This document shows, in pieces, positions 8,730 through 17,840 of a stretch of DNA of 64,000 nt. A program made the translations under genes and the position numbers. The notes under the pieces were generated by a model. The model saw nothing but the letters and a program-made list of their open reading frames with translations. It did no database searches and was not told the origin of the DNA. Location: contig NZ_JAFCAR010000004.1 in NCBI RefSeq assembly GCF_016820245.1, forward strand, positions 620,001-684,000, written 5' to 3'. Position 1 is the first letter of the stretch. Every line of letters starts with the position of its first letter. This DNA comes from Jannaschia sp. Os4 (GTDB taxonomy: Bacteria; Pseudomonadota; Alphaproteobacteria; Rhodobacterales; Rhodobacteraceae).

Positions 8730-10262
8730 TCAGGAGAAGGCATCCGGCATCGACGCCTTCTTCTTGGCGACGTACTCGTCCAACGCCTCGCGGATCGCGG
8801 GATCGAGCGGCGGCTGCTCGTAGGCCGCAAGCAGCTTCTCAACCCGCGCCGCCGCCAAGGCCCGCGTGTCGCGCGCGCCCTCGTCGGCCCATGTCTCGAA
8901 CGGCTTGTAGTCGAGGAGCTCCGAGCGCCAGAACGCCGTCTCGTAGTGGCGTTGCGTGTGCCCCGCCCCGAGGTAATGCCCGCCGGGCCCCACCTCGTGC
9001 AGCGCGTCCATCGCCTGCGCCTCCTCGTCCACCTGCACGCCCTTGGCGAGCCGGTGCAGGACGCCCAACTGGTCGGCGTCCATCACGAACTTCTCGAAGT
9101 CCGCCACCAGCCCGCCCTCCAGCCAGCCGCAGGCGTGGAGCATGAAGTTCACGCCCGACAGCAGCCCCATGTTGAGCGAGTTGGCCGTCTCGTAGGCCGC
9201 CTGCGCGTCGGGCAGCTTTGAGCCGCAGAACGACCCCGCCGACCGGAACGGCAGGTTCAGGCGGCGCGCCAGCTGCCCCGCGCCGTAGGTGACGAGCGAG
9301 GCCTCGGGCGTGCCGAAGGTGGGCGCGCCGGACCCCATGTCGATGGAGGTGACGAAGGCCCCGAAGATGACCGGCGCGCCAAGGCGAACGAGCTGGGCGT
9401 AGGCCACGCCCGCCAGCACCTCGGCCAGCACCTGCGTCAGCGTGCCGGCCACGGAGACCGGCGCCATCGCGCCGCCCACGATGAAGGGCGACACGATGCA
9501 GGCTTGGTTGGCCGCCGCGTAGTGCTCCAGCGCGCCCATCATCACGTTGTCGAAGGTCAGCGGCGAGTTGATGTTGACCAGCGACGTCATCACCGTCCGG
9601 TCGTCGAGGCCCCCGAACAGGATGTCCGACATCTCGATCGAATCGAGGGCGCGGACCGGCTCGGTCACCGATCCCATGTAGGGCTTGTCCGACAGGACCA
9701 TGTGCGCGCGCAGCATGTCGAAGTGGCGCTTGTTGACGGCCACGTCCGTCGGCTCGCAGACCGTGCCGCCGGAATGCTGCAGCCACTTGGACATGTAGCC
9801 CAGCTTCACGAACTTCTCGAAGTCGGCCATCGTGGCGTAGCGGCGCCCGTCGCCGTCGCGCACGAAGGGCGGGCCGTAGACCGGCGCGAGGACGAGGTTG
9901 CGACCGCCGATCTCGACGCTGCGCTCGGGGTTCCGGGCATGTTGGGTGAAGGTCGCGGGCGCGGTCGCGCAGAGCGTGCGGGCGAGGCCGCGCGGGATGC
10001 GCACCCGCTCGCCGTCCACGTCGGCGCCCGCCTCCTTCCACCGCTTCAGCGCGGCGGGGTTCTCGACGAAGGCGACGCCGATCTCCTCCAGCACGGTCTC
10101 GGCGTTGTGCTCGATGATCTGGAGGGCTTCCTCGTCCAGCACCTCGAAGTCGGGGATCGCGCGGGTGATCTTGCCCGCCTGCTCCACCGCGCCGGAGGTC
10201 CGTGCCGCGCGCCGCGCCGCGCCGCCCCCGCTCCGCCGTCTGCGCCCCTCGGTCCCGTCCAT
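8730..10262 (-). CDS. MttB-family (trimethylamine methyltransferase-like) protein
   Basis: This 510-residue protein belongs to the MttB superfamily. It has the TIM-barrel family pattern, with [54 protein letters not shown] and the C-terminal [15 protein letters not shown]. Members move a methyl group from a quaternary or tertiary amine to a corrinoid protein. The frame has no in-frame TAG, so this is a non-pyrrolysine member, like the glycine-betaine or proline-betaine enzymes. The substrate cannot be read from sequence. No corrinoid protein or RamA-type reactivase is nearby, so it is an orphan here. The N-terminus is unusually Arg-rich ([16 protein letters not shown]), and a later start is possible. 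Confidence 0.85.
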   Translation of the reverse strand: MDGTEGRRRRSGGGAARRAARTSGAVEQAGKITRAIPDFEVLDEEALQIIEHNAETVLEEIGVAFVENPAALKRWKEAGADVDGERVRIPRGLARTLCATAPATFTQHARNPERSVEIGGRNLVLAPVYGPPFVRDGDGRRYATMADFEKFVKLGYMSKWLQHSGGTVCEPTDVAVNKRHFDMLRAHMVLSDKPYMGSVTEPVRALDSIEMSDILFGGLDDRTVMTSLVNINSPLTFDNVMMGALEHYAAANQACIVSPFIVGGAMAPVSVAGTLTQVLAEVLAGVAYAQLVRLGAPVIFGAFVTSIDMGSGAPTFGTPEASLVTYGAGQLARRLNLPFRSAGSFCGSKLPDAQAAYETANSLNMGLLSGVNFMLHACGWLEGGLVADFEKFVMDADQLGVLHRLAKGVQVDEEAQAMDALHEVGPGGHYLGAGHTQRHYETAFWRSELLDYKPFETWADEGARDTRALAAARVEKLLAAYEQPPLDPAIREALDEYVAKKKASMPDAFS

Positions 10263-10387
10263 GCCCGCTCCCCCGTGCTCTCGCGCGTGGACATAGCGCG
10301 CGGCGCGCGGACGCCCCGGCCAGTCCGCGCCGCATGGGGGCGGAACGCGACCTTGCCGCCCCGTCCCGGCGGCCCTATCCCCCGCCC

Positions 10388-11962
10388 ATGCAGCACCCGC
10401 CCGCGACTCCCGATCCCTCCGACCACGAACGCCTGCTGATCGTCGATTTCGGCTCTCAGGTGACGCAGCTCATCGCCCGCCGCCTTCGGGAACTGAGCGT
10501 CTATTGCGAGATCCACCCGTTCCAGAAGGTCGACGCCGCCTTCCTGCGCGCCTTCGCGCCCAAGGCGGTGATCCTGTCGGGCGGCCCGGCCTCGGTGCCC
10601 GACGCGGGCTCGCCCCGCCCGCCGGCGGAGGTGTTCGGGCTGGGCGTCCCCGTCCTCGGCATCTGCTACGGCCAGCAGGTCATGCAGCACATGCTGGGCG
10701 GCGAGGTGCGGCGCGGCGAGGGCACGGCCGAGTTCGGGCGCGCCTACGTGGAGCGGAGCCGTCCCCTGCCCCTGACGGACGGCTGGGACGACCGCGAGCA
10801 GGTGTGGATGTCCCACGGCGACCACGTCGCCGCGCTGGCGCCGGGGTTCGAGGTGTTCGGCACCTCGCCGGGCGCGCCCTACGCCATCACCGCCGACACG
10901 GACCGCGGGTTCTACGCCGTCCAGTTCCATCCGGAGGTGCACCACACGCCCAAGGGCCGGACGCTCTACGAGAACTTCGTGAAGGCGGCGGGCTTCGCGC
11001 GCGACTGGACGATGGGCGCCTACCGCGAGCAGGCGATCGAGGCGATCCGCGCGCAGGTGGGCGACGCCAAGGTGATCTGCGCGCTGTCCGGCGGGGTCGA
11101 TTCGTCGGTCGCCGCCGCCCTCATCCACGAGGCGGTGGGCGACCAGCTCACCTGCGTGTTCGTGGATCACGGCCTGCTGCGGAAGGACGAGGGGAAGGAG
11201 GTCGTGGCGATGTTCCGCGACCACATGAACCTGCAGGTCATCCACGCCCGCGAGGAGGACCGCTTCCTCGGCGAGCTGGAGGGCGTCTCCGACCCCGAGA
11301 CCAAGCGCAAGATCATCGGGCGCCTCTTCATCGACGTGTTCCAAGAGCAGGCGGACCGGATCGAGGGCGCCAAGTTCCTCGCCCAGGGCACGCTCTACCC
11401 GGACGTCATCGAATCCGTCTCATTCAGCGGCGGCCCCTCGGTCACCATCAAGTCCCACCACAACGTCGGCGGCCTACCGGAGAAGATGGGCCTCACCCTC
11501 GTCGAGCCGCTGCGCGAGCTCTTCAAGGACGAGGTCCGCGCGCTGGGACGGGAACTGGGCCTGCCCGCCCACTTCATCGGGCGCCACCCCTTCCCCGGCC
11601 CCGGCCTCGCCATCCGCTGCCCGGGCGAGATCACGCGCGAGAAGCTCGACATCCTGCGCGAGGCGGACGCGGTGTTCATCGACCAGATCCGCCGCCACGG
11701 CCTCTACGACGACATCTGGCAGGCCTTCGCCGCGATCCTGCCCGTCCGCACCGTGGGCGTGATGGGCGACGGGCGGACCTACGACTGGGCCTGCGCGATC
11801 CGCGCGGTCACCAGCGTCGACGGGATGACGGCGGACGTCTATCCGTTCAGCCACGAGTTCCTGCTGGAGACGTCGACGCGGATGATCAACGAGGTGCGCG
11901 GCATCAATCGCGTGACCTACGACATCACGAGCAAACCCCCCGGCACCATCGAGTGGGAGTGA
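10388..11962 (+). CDS. guaA: GMP synthase (glutamine-hydrolysing)
   Basis: It converts XMP, glutamine and ATP to GMP, the last step of guanine nucleotide synthesis. The 524 residues from ATG 10388 match the family length of about 520. The N-terminal class I glutamine amidotransferase has GICYGQQVM (nucleophile Cys) and FHPEVHHT (His-Glu). The ATP-pyrophosphatase domain has the P-loop [15 protein letters not shown] near residue 234. The C-terminal dimerisation domain ends in [14 protein letters not shown], a GuaA hallmark. An earlier in-frame open region upstream overlaps the promoter and lacks family similarity, so 10388 is preferred. Confidence 0.97.
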   Translation: MQHPPATPDPSDHERLLIVDFGSQVTQLIARRLRELSVYCEIHPFQKVDAAFLRAFAPKAVILSGGPASVPDAGSPRPPAEVFGLGVPVLGICYGQQVMQHMLGGEVRRGEGTAEFGRAYVERSRPLPLTDGWDDREQVWMSHGDHVAALAPGFEVFGTSPGAPYAITADTDRGFYAVQFHPEVHHTPKGRTLYENFVKAAGFARDWTMGAYREQAIEAIRAQVGDAKVICALSGGVDSSVAAALIHEAVGDQLTCVFVDHGLLRKDEGKEVVAMFRDHMNLQVIHAREEDRFLGELEGVSDPETKRKIIGRLFIDVFQEQADRIEGAKFLAQGTLYPDVIESVSFSGGPSVTIKSHHNVGGLPEKMGLTLVEPLRELFKDEVRALGRELGLPAHFIGRHPFPGPGLAIRCPGEITREKLDILREADAVFIDQIRRHGLYDDIWQAFAAILPVRTVGVMGDGRTYDWACAIRAVTSVDGMTADVYPFSHEFLLETSTRMINEVRGINRVTYDITSKPPGTIEWE

Positions 11963-11965
11963 TGA

Positions 11966-11987
11966 ATCGCGCGCACCGTCGCGCGAT
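11966..11987 (+). terminator. Hairpin after guaA
   Basis: An 8-bp stem ATCGCGCG/CGCGCGAT with a 6-base loop lies 3 bases after the guaA stop. A second short hairpin (GTTCGC-GCA-GCGAAC) follows at 12006-12020. These are probable transcript-end structures; there is no T-run. Confidence 0.45.
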
Positions 11988-12117
11988 CCCAGTAGGCAAG
12001 CGCATGTTCGCGCAGCGAACGTGACGCTCACCCCCTCTCAACCCTCGGCGCACCCCATCCGCCGCGCCCCAAGGGATGGGCGAAGCCCTACGCACGCGCT
12101 ATGCCCAAGCGTCGGTC

Positions 12118-12137
12118 GGGTGGGCTATCGCCCACCC
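12118..12137. terminator. Hairpin GGGTGGGC-TATC-GCCCACCC between convergent genes
   Basis: A perfect 8-bp stem with a TATC loop lies between the 3' ends of guaA and the acetyltransferase gene, a position that fits a bidirectional terminator. Its form also resembles the small dispersed palindromes seen between convergent genes in GC-rich bacteria. Confidence 0.5.
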
Positions 12138-12150
12138 TGCGGCGTCGGGA

Positions 12151-12645
12151 TCAGCGCCCCACCACCCCGCTCCGCCGTTCCAGCAGCACCGTGTCCCGCC
12201 ACCGCCCGGCGAACGGCCCGTGCGCCATCCGCCCGATGCGCGCGCGCCGCCCCACCTCGCGGAAGCCCGCCGCGCCGAACACCTTCAACGAGCCCTCGTT
12301 CTCGGGGAAGATCGATGCCGCCAGCGTCCACCACCCCGCCATCTCGGATGCGTCGACCAACTCCGCCAAGAGGCGCGCGCCGACGCCCCGCCCCCGCACT
12401 CGGGACGCGACGTACAGGCTCACCTCCCCCACCCCGCGGTAGGTCTCGCGCGACGATGACGGCGCGACGGCGGCCCAGCCGGCGACCAGCCCCCGGTCCT
12501 CCGCCACGAGGCAGAGCGGGAACGCCGCCCAGTCGTCGGCGTCGAGCGGCACGTCCCGGAACGACGCGTGCCCCGTGGCCAGCCCCTCGGCGTGGACGGC
12601 ACCCGCCTCGAAGGCGTCCGAGGGACGGGCGGACCGGACGATCAT
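12151..12645 (-). CDS. GNAT-family N-acetyltransferase
   Basis: This 164-residue acetyltransferase resembles phosphinothricin/amino-acid acetyltransferases. MIVRSARPSDAFEAGAVHAE opens the fold. The acetyl-CoA binding motif A is SLYVASRVRGRGVGARLLAE (about residues 76-95, R/Q-x-x-G-x-G/A pattern). NEGSLKVFGAAGFREVGRR follows, as in phosphinothricin-type enzymes. The substrate is unknown. Its ATG at 12645 overlaps the stop of the upstream ATPase gene as ATGA, so the two are translationally coupled. Confidence 0.88.
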   Translation of the reverse strand: MIVRSARPSDAFEAGAVHAEGLATGHASFRDVPLDADDWAAFPLCLVAEDRGLVAGWAAVAPSSSRETYRGVGEVSLYVASRVRGRGVGARLLAELVDASEMAGWWTLAASIFPENEGSLKVFGAAGFREVGRRARIGRMAHGPFAGRWRDTVLLERRSGVVGR

Positions 12646-14192
12646 CGCCCGCGGAAGAGCCCGCCGAGGACGCCGCGCACGATGGACTTGCCGACCCGGG
12701 TCCCCATCTGGCGGGCGACGGACTTGGCGAAGGCCTCGCCGATGGTGTCGCTGCGGCTGGAGCGCGTGCGCGGCCTGGACGTGGAGCGTCCGACCTTGCC
12801 GCCGGAGTAGCGCCGCCCGGTGCGGTACTCCCGCTCCCGCGCCTCGGCGCGCTCCTCCTCGGCCTCGGCCTCGGCGGCGGCCTTCGCGGCCTCGTCGGCC
12901 CGGCGCTGGAGCTTCTCGAAGGCCGAATCGCGATCCACCGCCTCGGCGTAGCGCGCGCCGACGGTGCTGCCCGCCATCACGTCCCGCCGCTCGGCCTCGG
13001 TCAGCGGCCCCAGCCGCGAGGACGGGGGCCGGATCAGGGTGCGCTGCGCCACCCCGGGAATGCCCTTGCGCTCCAACAGCGAGGTCACCGCCTCGCCGAC
13101 GCCGACTTCGCGGATCGCGTCCTCCACGTCGAAGTCGGGGTTCTCGCGGTAGTTCATCGCCGCCTGCCGCAACGCCTTGCGGTCCTTCGCGGTGTAGGCG
13201 CGCAGCGCGTGCTGCACGCGGTTGCCCAACTGCCCGAGGATGTCCTCGGGCACGTCTTCGGGGTTCTGCGTGACGAAGTAGACGCCCACCCCCTTGGACC
13301 GGATCAGGCGCGCCACCTGCTCCACCTTCTCGACCAGCGCGCGAGGCGCCCCGTCGAACAGGAGGTGCGCCTCGTCGAAGAAGAACACGAGCTTCGGCTT
13401 GTCCGGGTCGCCGACCTCGGGCAGCGTCTCGAACAGTTCGGAGAGCAGCCACAGCAGCAGCGTCGCGTAGAGGCGCGGGCTCTGCATGAGGCGGTCGGCA
13501 GCGAGGATGTTGACCATGCCGCGCCCGTCCGCGTCCGTGCGGATCAGGTCCGTCAGCTCCAGCGCGGGCTCGCCGAACAGGTTGGTCCCCCCCTGCCCTT
13601 CCAGCACCAGCAGCCGCCGCTGGATCGCGCCCACGCTCGCCGTCGAGACGTTGCCGTAGCGCAGGGACAGCGTCTTGCGGTTCTCGCCCACCCACGTCAG
13701 CAGCGCCTGCAGGTCCTTGAGGTCCAAGAGCGCGAGTCCCTCCTCGTCGGCGACGCGGAAGGCGACGTTGAGCACGCCCTCCTGCGCCTCCGACAGCTCC
13801 AAGAGGCGCGCCAGCAGCAGGGGCCCCATCTCGGCCACCGTGGTGCGGATCGGATGCCCCTGCTCCCCCCAGACGTCCCAGAAGGTCACGGGGGCCGCGC
13901 GATACTCTAGGTCGAGGCCGATCTTGCCCGCGCGCTCCATGAACGGGCCGTGCAGCTTGTGGCCCTCGGACCCCGGCGCGGCCATCCCGGACAGGTCGCC
14001 CTTCACGTCCGACAGGATCACCGGGACGCCCGCGTCCGAGAAGCCCTGGGCGAGGATCTGCAGGGTCACGGTCTTGCCGGTGCCCGTCGCGCCCGCCACG
14101 AGGCCGTGCCGGTTCGCGTAGTCCAGGCGCAAGTGCTGGGGGGCGCCGTGGTCCGGGCCGCCGCCGCCCACGAAGATGGTCCCGTCGGTCAT
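12642..14192 (-). CDS. HerA-like / DUF853 (YjgR-type) ATPase
   Basis: This 516-residue cytoplasmic P-loop ATPase belongs to the HerA/FtsK-like DUF853 family (E. coli YjgR). Walker A is GATGTGKT (residues 34-41), DVKGDLSG follows, and Walker B is KLVFFFDEAHLLFDG near 270. The Arg-rich coiled C-terminus (residues ~420-500, EAEEERAEAREREYRTGRR) and the end SIVRGVLGGLFRGR are typical. The role of the family is not settled; the fold suggests a hexameric DNA- or protein-moving motor. The start at 14192 is chosen because GAGGGAGGA lies 4 bases upstream; the open frame further upstream overlaps a putative small-RNA region. It is coupled to the downstream GNAT gene. Confidence 0.9.
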   Translation of the reverse strand: MTDGTIFVGGGGPDHGAPQHLRLDYANRHGLVAGATGTGKTVTLQILAQGFSDAGVPVILSDVKGDLSGMAAPGSEGHKLHGPFMERAGKIGLDLEYRAAPVTFWDVWGEQGHPIRTTVAEMGPLLLARLLELSEAQEGVLNVAFRVADEEGLALLDLKDLQALLTWVGENRKTLSLRYGNVSTASVGAIQRRLLVLEGQGGTNLFGEPALELTDLIRTDADGRGMVNILAADRLMQSPRLYATLLLWLLSELFETLPEVGDPDKPKLVFFFDEAHLLFDGAPRALVEKVEQVARLIRSKGVGVYFVTQNPEDVPEDILGQLGNRVQHALRAYTAKDRKALRQAAMNYRENPDFDVEDAIREVGVGEAVTSLLERKGIPGVAQRTLIRPPSSRLGPLTEAERRDVMAGSTVGARYAEAVDRDSAFEKLQRRADEAAKAAAEAEAEEERAEAREREYRTGRRYSGGKVGRSTSRPRTRSSRSDTIGEAFAKSVARQMGTRVGKSIVRGVLGGLFRGR

Positions 14193-14328
14193 GTGATCCT
14201 CCCTCTCGCGGGCGGGCGTAGCAAAGGCGCGCGCCGCCGCACAGGGCGTTGCCACGCAGGGGACGGCGTCGCGGCACGGGCGCATCGTCGCCGGCTCGGA
14301 AACGACGCCATTCGGGCCGATCTTCCTG

Positions 14329-14356
14329 TTGACGCCCCCCCGCCCGTGGGTAAGGT
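14329..14356 (+). promoter_or_regulatory. Sigma-70-like promoter TTGACG-N16-TAAGGT
   Basis: A -35 TTGACG at 14329-14334, a 16-base spacer and a -10 TAAGGT at 14351-14356. It points toward the hairpin pair at 14371-14430 and the IalB gene. Confidence 0.5.
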
Positions 14357-14362
14357 CCGTCC

Positions 14363-14430
14363 CCAATAAGTCGGCCAGTCCGACGGGGAGAAGAAGACCG
14401 GAAGGGGGTTCGTTCTGCGGGCCCCTTTTC
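14363..14430 (+). ncRNA. Candidate small RNA or structured leader
   Basis: Downstream of the promoter at 14329 lie a hairpin GTCGG-CCAGT-CCGAC (14371-14385), a purine-rich linker (GGGGAGAAGAAGACCGG), and a second stem AAGGGG/CCCCTT followed by TTTT, which looks like a weak intrinsic terminator ending near 14429. This layout suits a ~65-nt small RNA or an attenuated leader of the IalB gene. No match to a named family is recognised. Confidence 0.4.
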
Positions 14431-14550
14431 GCATTGCCCCCCGGTCCCGGACCTGCGGAATACCGGAGGCGCCGCGCCGCTCATCCCCCCTGCCGTCCCG
14501 CGCCGCCCCATGCTAGGCGACGATCGACATCAGACCGGGAGACCCGCCGC

Positions 14551-15228
14551 ATGACCCTTCGCGCCCCCCTCGCCGCCGCGCTCTGGCTCGCGCTCGCCGC
14601 AGCGCCGGGCGTCGCCCAAGAGACGACCGCCGAGACCACCGCAGGCGCCGCCGAGGCCGAGGCCGACGGCACGGCGGGAGAAGGGGCCGCCCCCGGCGCG
14701 ACGCAGATCCCGAACACCGAGCTGTCGACGGGGGCGCCCGCCGCGGGCGCTCCGGAGACCGCCGTCCAGACGGGGCCGCAGATCTACGTCCGCGAGGAGC
14801 ACGGGGACTGGGAGGTGCGCTGCCTCGACGCGCCCGAGGGTCAGGAGGATCCCTGCCAGCTCTACCAGCGGCTCTCGGACCAGGAGGGCAACCCGACGGC
14901 GGACGTGAACTTCTTCGACCTGCCGGACGGCGGGCAGGTGGCCGGCGGCGCGACGATCCTGACGCCGCTGCGCACGCTGCTCACGGCGCAGGTGACGATC
15001 ACCATCGATGGCGGCCAGCCGCGCCGCTACCCCTACTCGTTCTGCGACGCGGGCGGCTGCTATGCCCGGCTGGGCTTCACCGCCGAGGACCTGCAGCGCT
15101 TCCGCCGGGGCGCCTCGGCCACGGTGGTGGTGGTGCCCGCGCTCGCGCCCGACCAGCCGGCCGAACTGACCATGTCGCTGACCGGCTTCACCGCCGGCCT
15201 CGCGGCCGTCGAGGTGGCGAACCAGTGA
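14551..15228 (+). CDS. IalB-family (invasion-associated locus B) periplasmic protein
   Basis: This 225-residue exported protein has a signal peptide (residues 1-22, LAAALWLALAAAPGVAQ), then a 50-residue low-complexity Thr/Ala/Glu/Gly linker (about 23-75) and the IalB domain (about 80-225). The domain shows GDWEVRCLD near 86, paired cysteines (CLDAPEGQEDPCQLYQ; SFCDAGGCYARLG) and a C-terminal beta region. In Bartonella IalB aids erythrocyte entry, but in free-living alphaproteobacteria the family is common and its role is unknown. Convergent with the ketoacyl synthase gene across a perfect palindrome. Confidence 0.87.
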   Translation: MTLRAPLAAALWLALAAAPGVAQETTAETTAGAAEAEADGTAGEGAAPGATQIPNTELSTGAPAAGAPETAVQTGPQIYVREEHGDWEVRCLDAPEGQEDPCQLYQRLSDQEGNPTADVNFFDLPDGGQVAGGATILTPLRTLLTAQVTITIDGGQPRRYPYSFCDAGGCYARLGFTAEDLQRFRRGASATVVVVPALAPDQPAELTMSLTGFTAGLAAVEVANQ

Positions 15229-15235
15229 CGCGGCG

Positions 15236-15257
15236 GACGGCGGCCTAGGCCGCCGTC
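15236..15257. terminator. 22-bp perfect palindrome at convergent gene ends
   Basis: A gap-free palindrome with 11-bp arms is centred on CCTAGG. It contains the TAG stop of the ketoacyl synthase gene (minus) and lies 8 bases after the IalB stop (plus). The position and strength fit a bidirectional terminator. Confidence 0.55.
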
Positions 15258-16453
15258 ACCGCCAGCACGGCGTTCTGCCCGCCGAAGGCGAAGGCGTTCG
15301 AGAGGGCCGCCCTCACGGTCGCGGGCCGGGCCGCGTTCGGCACGCAGTCCACCGGGCAGTCCGGGTCCGCCTCCCGCCAGTTGGCGGTGGGCGCGATCAC
15401 GCCCTCCTCCAAGGCCATCAGCACCGCGAGCAGCTCGATCGCCCCCGTCGCGCCGATGCAGTGCCCGTGCATCGCCTTGGTCGACGAGACCGGGGGGACC
15501 GATCCGAACACGTCCCCCAGCGCCGCCGACTCCGTCCGGTCGTTCGCCGCCGTTCCCGTCCCGTGGGCGTTGACGTAGCCGATGTCGGACGGGTCGAGCC
15601 CCGCGTCGCGCAGCGCCCCCGTCATCGCGGCCACCGCGCCCGCGCGGTCGGGCTGCACGATGTCGGCGGCGTCCGAGGTCATCGCGATGCCCGCGATCTC
15701 GCCGAGGATCGGGGCCCCCCGCGCGCGCGCATGTGCCTCCTCCTCGAGGACGACCACCGCCGCCCCCTCGCCCTGCACCATGCCCGAGCGGGTCGCGCAG
15801 AACGGGCGGCAGGTGTCCGACGACATCACGCGCAGCCCTTCCCATGCCTTCACGCCCCCGAAGCAGAGCATCGCCTCGGTCCCGCCCGACACCATCACGT
15901 CGGCCATCCCCGCGCGGATCGTCATCACCGCCTGCGCGATGGCATGGTTCGACGAGGCGCAGGCGGAGGACACCGTCATCGACGGGCCGGTCAGGCCGTA
16001 GCGCATCGAGACGTGCGCGGGCGGCGCGTTGTTCATCAGGCGCGGCACGACGAAGGGGTGCACCCGGTTGCGCTGCTCCTCGTAGACGAGGCGGAAGTTC
16101 TCGTCCTGCGTCTGCAGCCCGCCGCCCGAGGTGCCGAGGATGACGCCCGCGCGCGACGGCTCGACCCCGCCCTCGGCCAGCCCGGCCTGCGCCATCGCTT
16201 CCGCCGCGGCGATCAGGGCGAACTGCGTGACGGGATCGTAGAGCGTCAGCTCCTGCCGCGAGAACCGCGCCGCCGGGTCGTAGCCCTCGACCTGCGCCCC
16301 CACCGCGATGGAGAGGCGGTCCGCGTCCCGCACCCGGAGTGGCCCGATGGCGGAGCGCCCCGCCTTCATCGCCGCCCGCGTCGCCGCGACGTCCCCGCCC
16401 AAGGCGTTGATCGTGCCCGCGCCGGTGATCACGACGCGCCGCCCGGCGCTCAT
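15245..16453 (-). CDS. Beta-ketoacyl-ACP synthase (FabF/NodE-like)
   Basis: This 402-residue condensing enzyme elongates an acyl chain on an ACP. The Cys-His-His set is intact: Cys165 in VSSACASSNHA, His297 in NAHGTGT, and His331 in STKAMHGHCIGATG. The length fits the KAS II class. The gene overlaps the dedicated ACP gene upstream (ATGA at 16450-16453) and follows an LpxD-like acyltransferase. This suggests it makes a special acyl chain for lipid A or another envelope lipid rather than bulk fatty acids. The substrate is inferred from the neighbours. Confidence 0.9.
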   Translation of the reverse strand: MSAGRRVVITGAGTINALGGDVAATRAAMKAGRSAIGPLRVRDADRLSIAVGAQVEGYDPAARFSRQELTLYDPVTQFALIAAAEAMAQAGLAEGGVEPSRAGVILGTSGGGLQTQDENFRLVYEEQRNRVHPFVVPRLMNNAPPAHVSMRYGLTGPSMTVSSACASSNHAIAQAVMTIRAGMADVMVSGGTEAMLCFGGVKAWEGLRVMSSDTCRPFCATRSGMVQGEGAAVVVLEEEAHARARGAPILGEIAGIAMTSDAADIVQPDRAGAVAAMTGALRDAGLDPSDIGYVNAHGTGTAANDRTESAALGDVFGSVPPVSSTKAMHGHCIGATGAIELLAVLMALEEGVIAPTANWREADPDCPVDCVPNAARPATVRAALSNAFAFGGQNAVLAVTAA

Positions 16454-16728
16454 GTGCGCTTCTGCTCCGCGATCAGCCGCTCGACGGCCGCGGTGATGGC
16501 CGCCACGGAGGAGATGTCGAACGCGCTCTCCGCGGGGGCGTTCGCGTTGAACGGCACGCGGATGTCGAACGCCTCCTCGATGGCGAAGATCGCCTCGACA
16601 AGCCCCATGGAATCCACGCCGATCTCGGCGGGCACGGTCTCCGGCGTCACGGTCTCCTCGGGCACCATCGCCTGCTCGGCCACGATGGCGCGCACCGTCG
16701 TGGCGACGTCCTTGCGCGCGTCAGTCAC
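16450..16728 (-). CDS. Acyl carrier protein (dedicated)
   Basis: This 92-residue acidic carrier has the phosphopantetheine site GVDSMG (Ser40). Its helix 2-3 sequence VEAIFAIEEAFDIRVPF recalls specialised ACPs such as AcpXL (FAIDKEFGIKIP) more than the housekeeping AcpP. The start is a GTG at 16728, 8 bases inside the end of the LpxD-like gene; no ATG is available at the right place. Its stop overlaps the ATG of the ketoacyl synthase. The tight coupling implies that the carrier, condensing enzyme and acyltransferase work on the same acyl chain. Confidence 0.88.
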   Translation of the reverse strand: MTDARKDVATTVRAIVAEQAMVPEETVTPETVPAEIGVDSMGLVEAIFAIEEAFDIRVPFNANAPAESAFDISSVAAITAAVERLIAEQKRT

Positions 16729-17812
16729 CGGTGGCCTCCCCCGCGGCGGCCGCGCGCAGCGCCGCCACCTGCGCGGCGAGGCGCGGCAGGCGGCGGACAT
16801 GCTTGTCGAGGCTGATCCGCGTCTTCATCTCCAGCGCGGGTGAGCCCCAGAGGACCTTGCCCGCTGGCACCCGCGTCACGATCAAGGTCCCCGCTCCCGT
16901 CACCACGTCGTCCCCGATCTCGATGTTGTCCGCGACGCCGACCTGCCCCGCCAGCACCACGCGGCTTCCGATCCGCGCCGAGCCCGCGACGCCGACGCAG
17001 CCGCACAGGAGGCAGTCCTCGCCGATGCGGACGTTGTGGCCGACATGCACGAGGTTATCGATCTTGGTGCCCCGCCCGATTACCGTGGACGCCACGGTGC
17101 CCCGGTCGATGGTCGAGTTGCAGCCCACCTCCACGTCGTCGCCGATCTCGACCGTCCCCAGCGAGTGGATGCGGGTCCAGCCCTGCGCCACAGGTGCGCG
17201 CGCGTCCCCGCCCAGCGAGCGGCGCGCCCGCTCGACGGTCGATTCCTCGGGGGTCACGAAGGACAGGCCGTCCCCGCCCACGACGCAGCCGGCTTGGCCG
17301 ACGAAGCGGTGCCCGATCCGCACCCGGTGGGAGATCACGGCGCTCGTCATCAGCAGCGCGTCGTCCCCGACCGCCGCCCCCGCGTCCACGGAGACCCGCG
17401 CCATGATCCGCGCCCTGTCGCCGATCACGGCGTCCCGCCCGACCGTCACGAAGGGTCCGATCCGTGGGTCCGCCCCGATCGACGCGGTCGGGTGCACGAC
17501 GGCGGTCGGGTGGATGCCGGGCTCGATCTCCGGGCCCTCGTCCAGCGCCCGCGTCACCGTCGCCATGGCGAGCCGCGCGCGGGGCACGGTGACGGCGGCC
17601 TCGAGCCCCATCGCCTCCCAGTCGGCGCCCTCCCACAGGATGGCCGCGCGCGCGCGCCCCGCGGAAAGCCCCGCGGCGTAGGCGGGCGACATGGCGAGCG
17701 CGATGTCCCGGGGGCCGGCCTCCGACGGCTCGGCCGCGCCCGATATCTCGACCGCGCCGTCCCCGAGGACGGGGCGGCCCAGCGCCTCCGCGATCTGGTC
17801 GAGCGTGAGCAT
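16721..17812 (-). CDS. LpxD-like UDP-3-O-acyl-glucosamine N-acyltransferase
   Basis: This 363-residue acyl-ACP-dependent acyltransferase has an N-terminal uridine-binding-like domain (residues 1-105) and a left-handed beta-helix of hexapeptide repeats (about 110-330; PTAVVHPTASIGADPRIG, then FVTVGRDAVIGDRARI). It contains the active-site-like NLVHVGHNVRIGEDC block. The C-terminus has a short helical extension. LpxD adds the N-linked 3-hydroxyacyl chain in lipid A synthesis. This copy is not in an lpxD-fabZ-lpxA cluster, so it may be a paralogue with another acceptor or acyl chain. ATG 17812 begins MLTLDQIAEALGRPV, the usual LpxD start. Confidence 0.85.
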   Translation of the reverse strand: MLTLDQIAEALGRPVLGDGAVEISGAAEPSEAGPRDIALAMSPAYAAGLSAGRARAAILWEGADWEAMGLEAAVTVPRARLAMATVTRALDEGPEIEPGIHPTAVVHPTASIGADPRIGPFVTVGRDAVIGDRARIMARVSVDAGAAVGDDALLMTSAVISHRVRIGHRFVGQAGCVVGGDGLSFVTPEESTVERARRSLGGDARAPVAQGWTRIHSLGTVEIGDDVEVGCNSTIDRGTVASTVIGRGTKIDNLVHVGHNVRIGEDCLLCGCVGVAGSARIGSRVVLAGQVGVADNIEIGDDVVTGAGTLIVTRVPAGKVLWGSPALEMKTRISLDKHVRRLPRLAAQVAALRAAAAGEATGD

Positions 17813-17840
17813 GACGGGCGTCCTCCGATGCCCGCCGCAC

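Larger units (their letters stand above)
14193..14550. other. Intergenic region between divergent HerA-like and IalB genes
   Basis: This is 358 bases without a convincing protein gene. It holds the minus-strand leader of the HerA-like gene, a sigma-70-like promoter reading rightward (14329-14356), a possible small RNA or leader (14363-14430) and about 120 bases before the IalB start with the ribosome site CCGGGAGACC. Confidence 0.5.
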
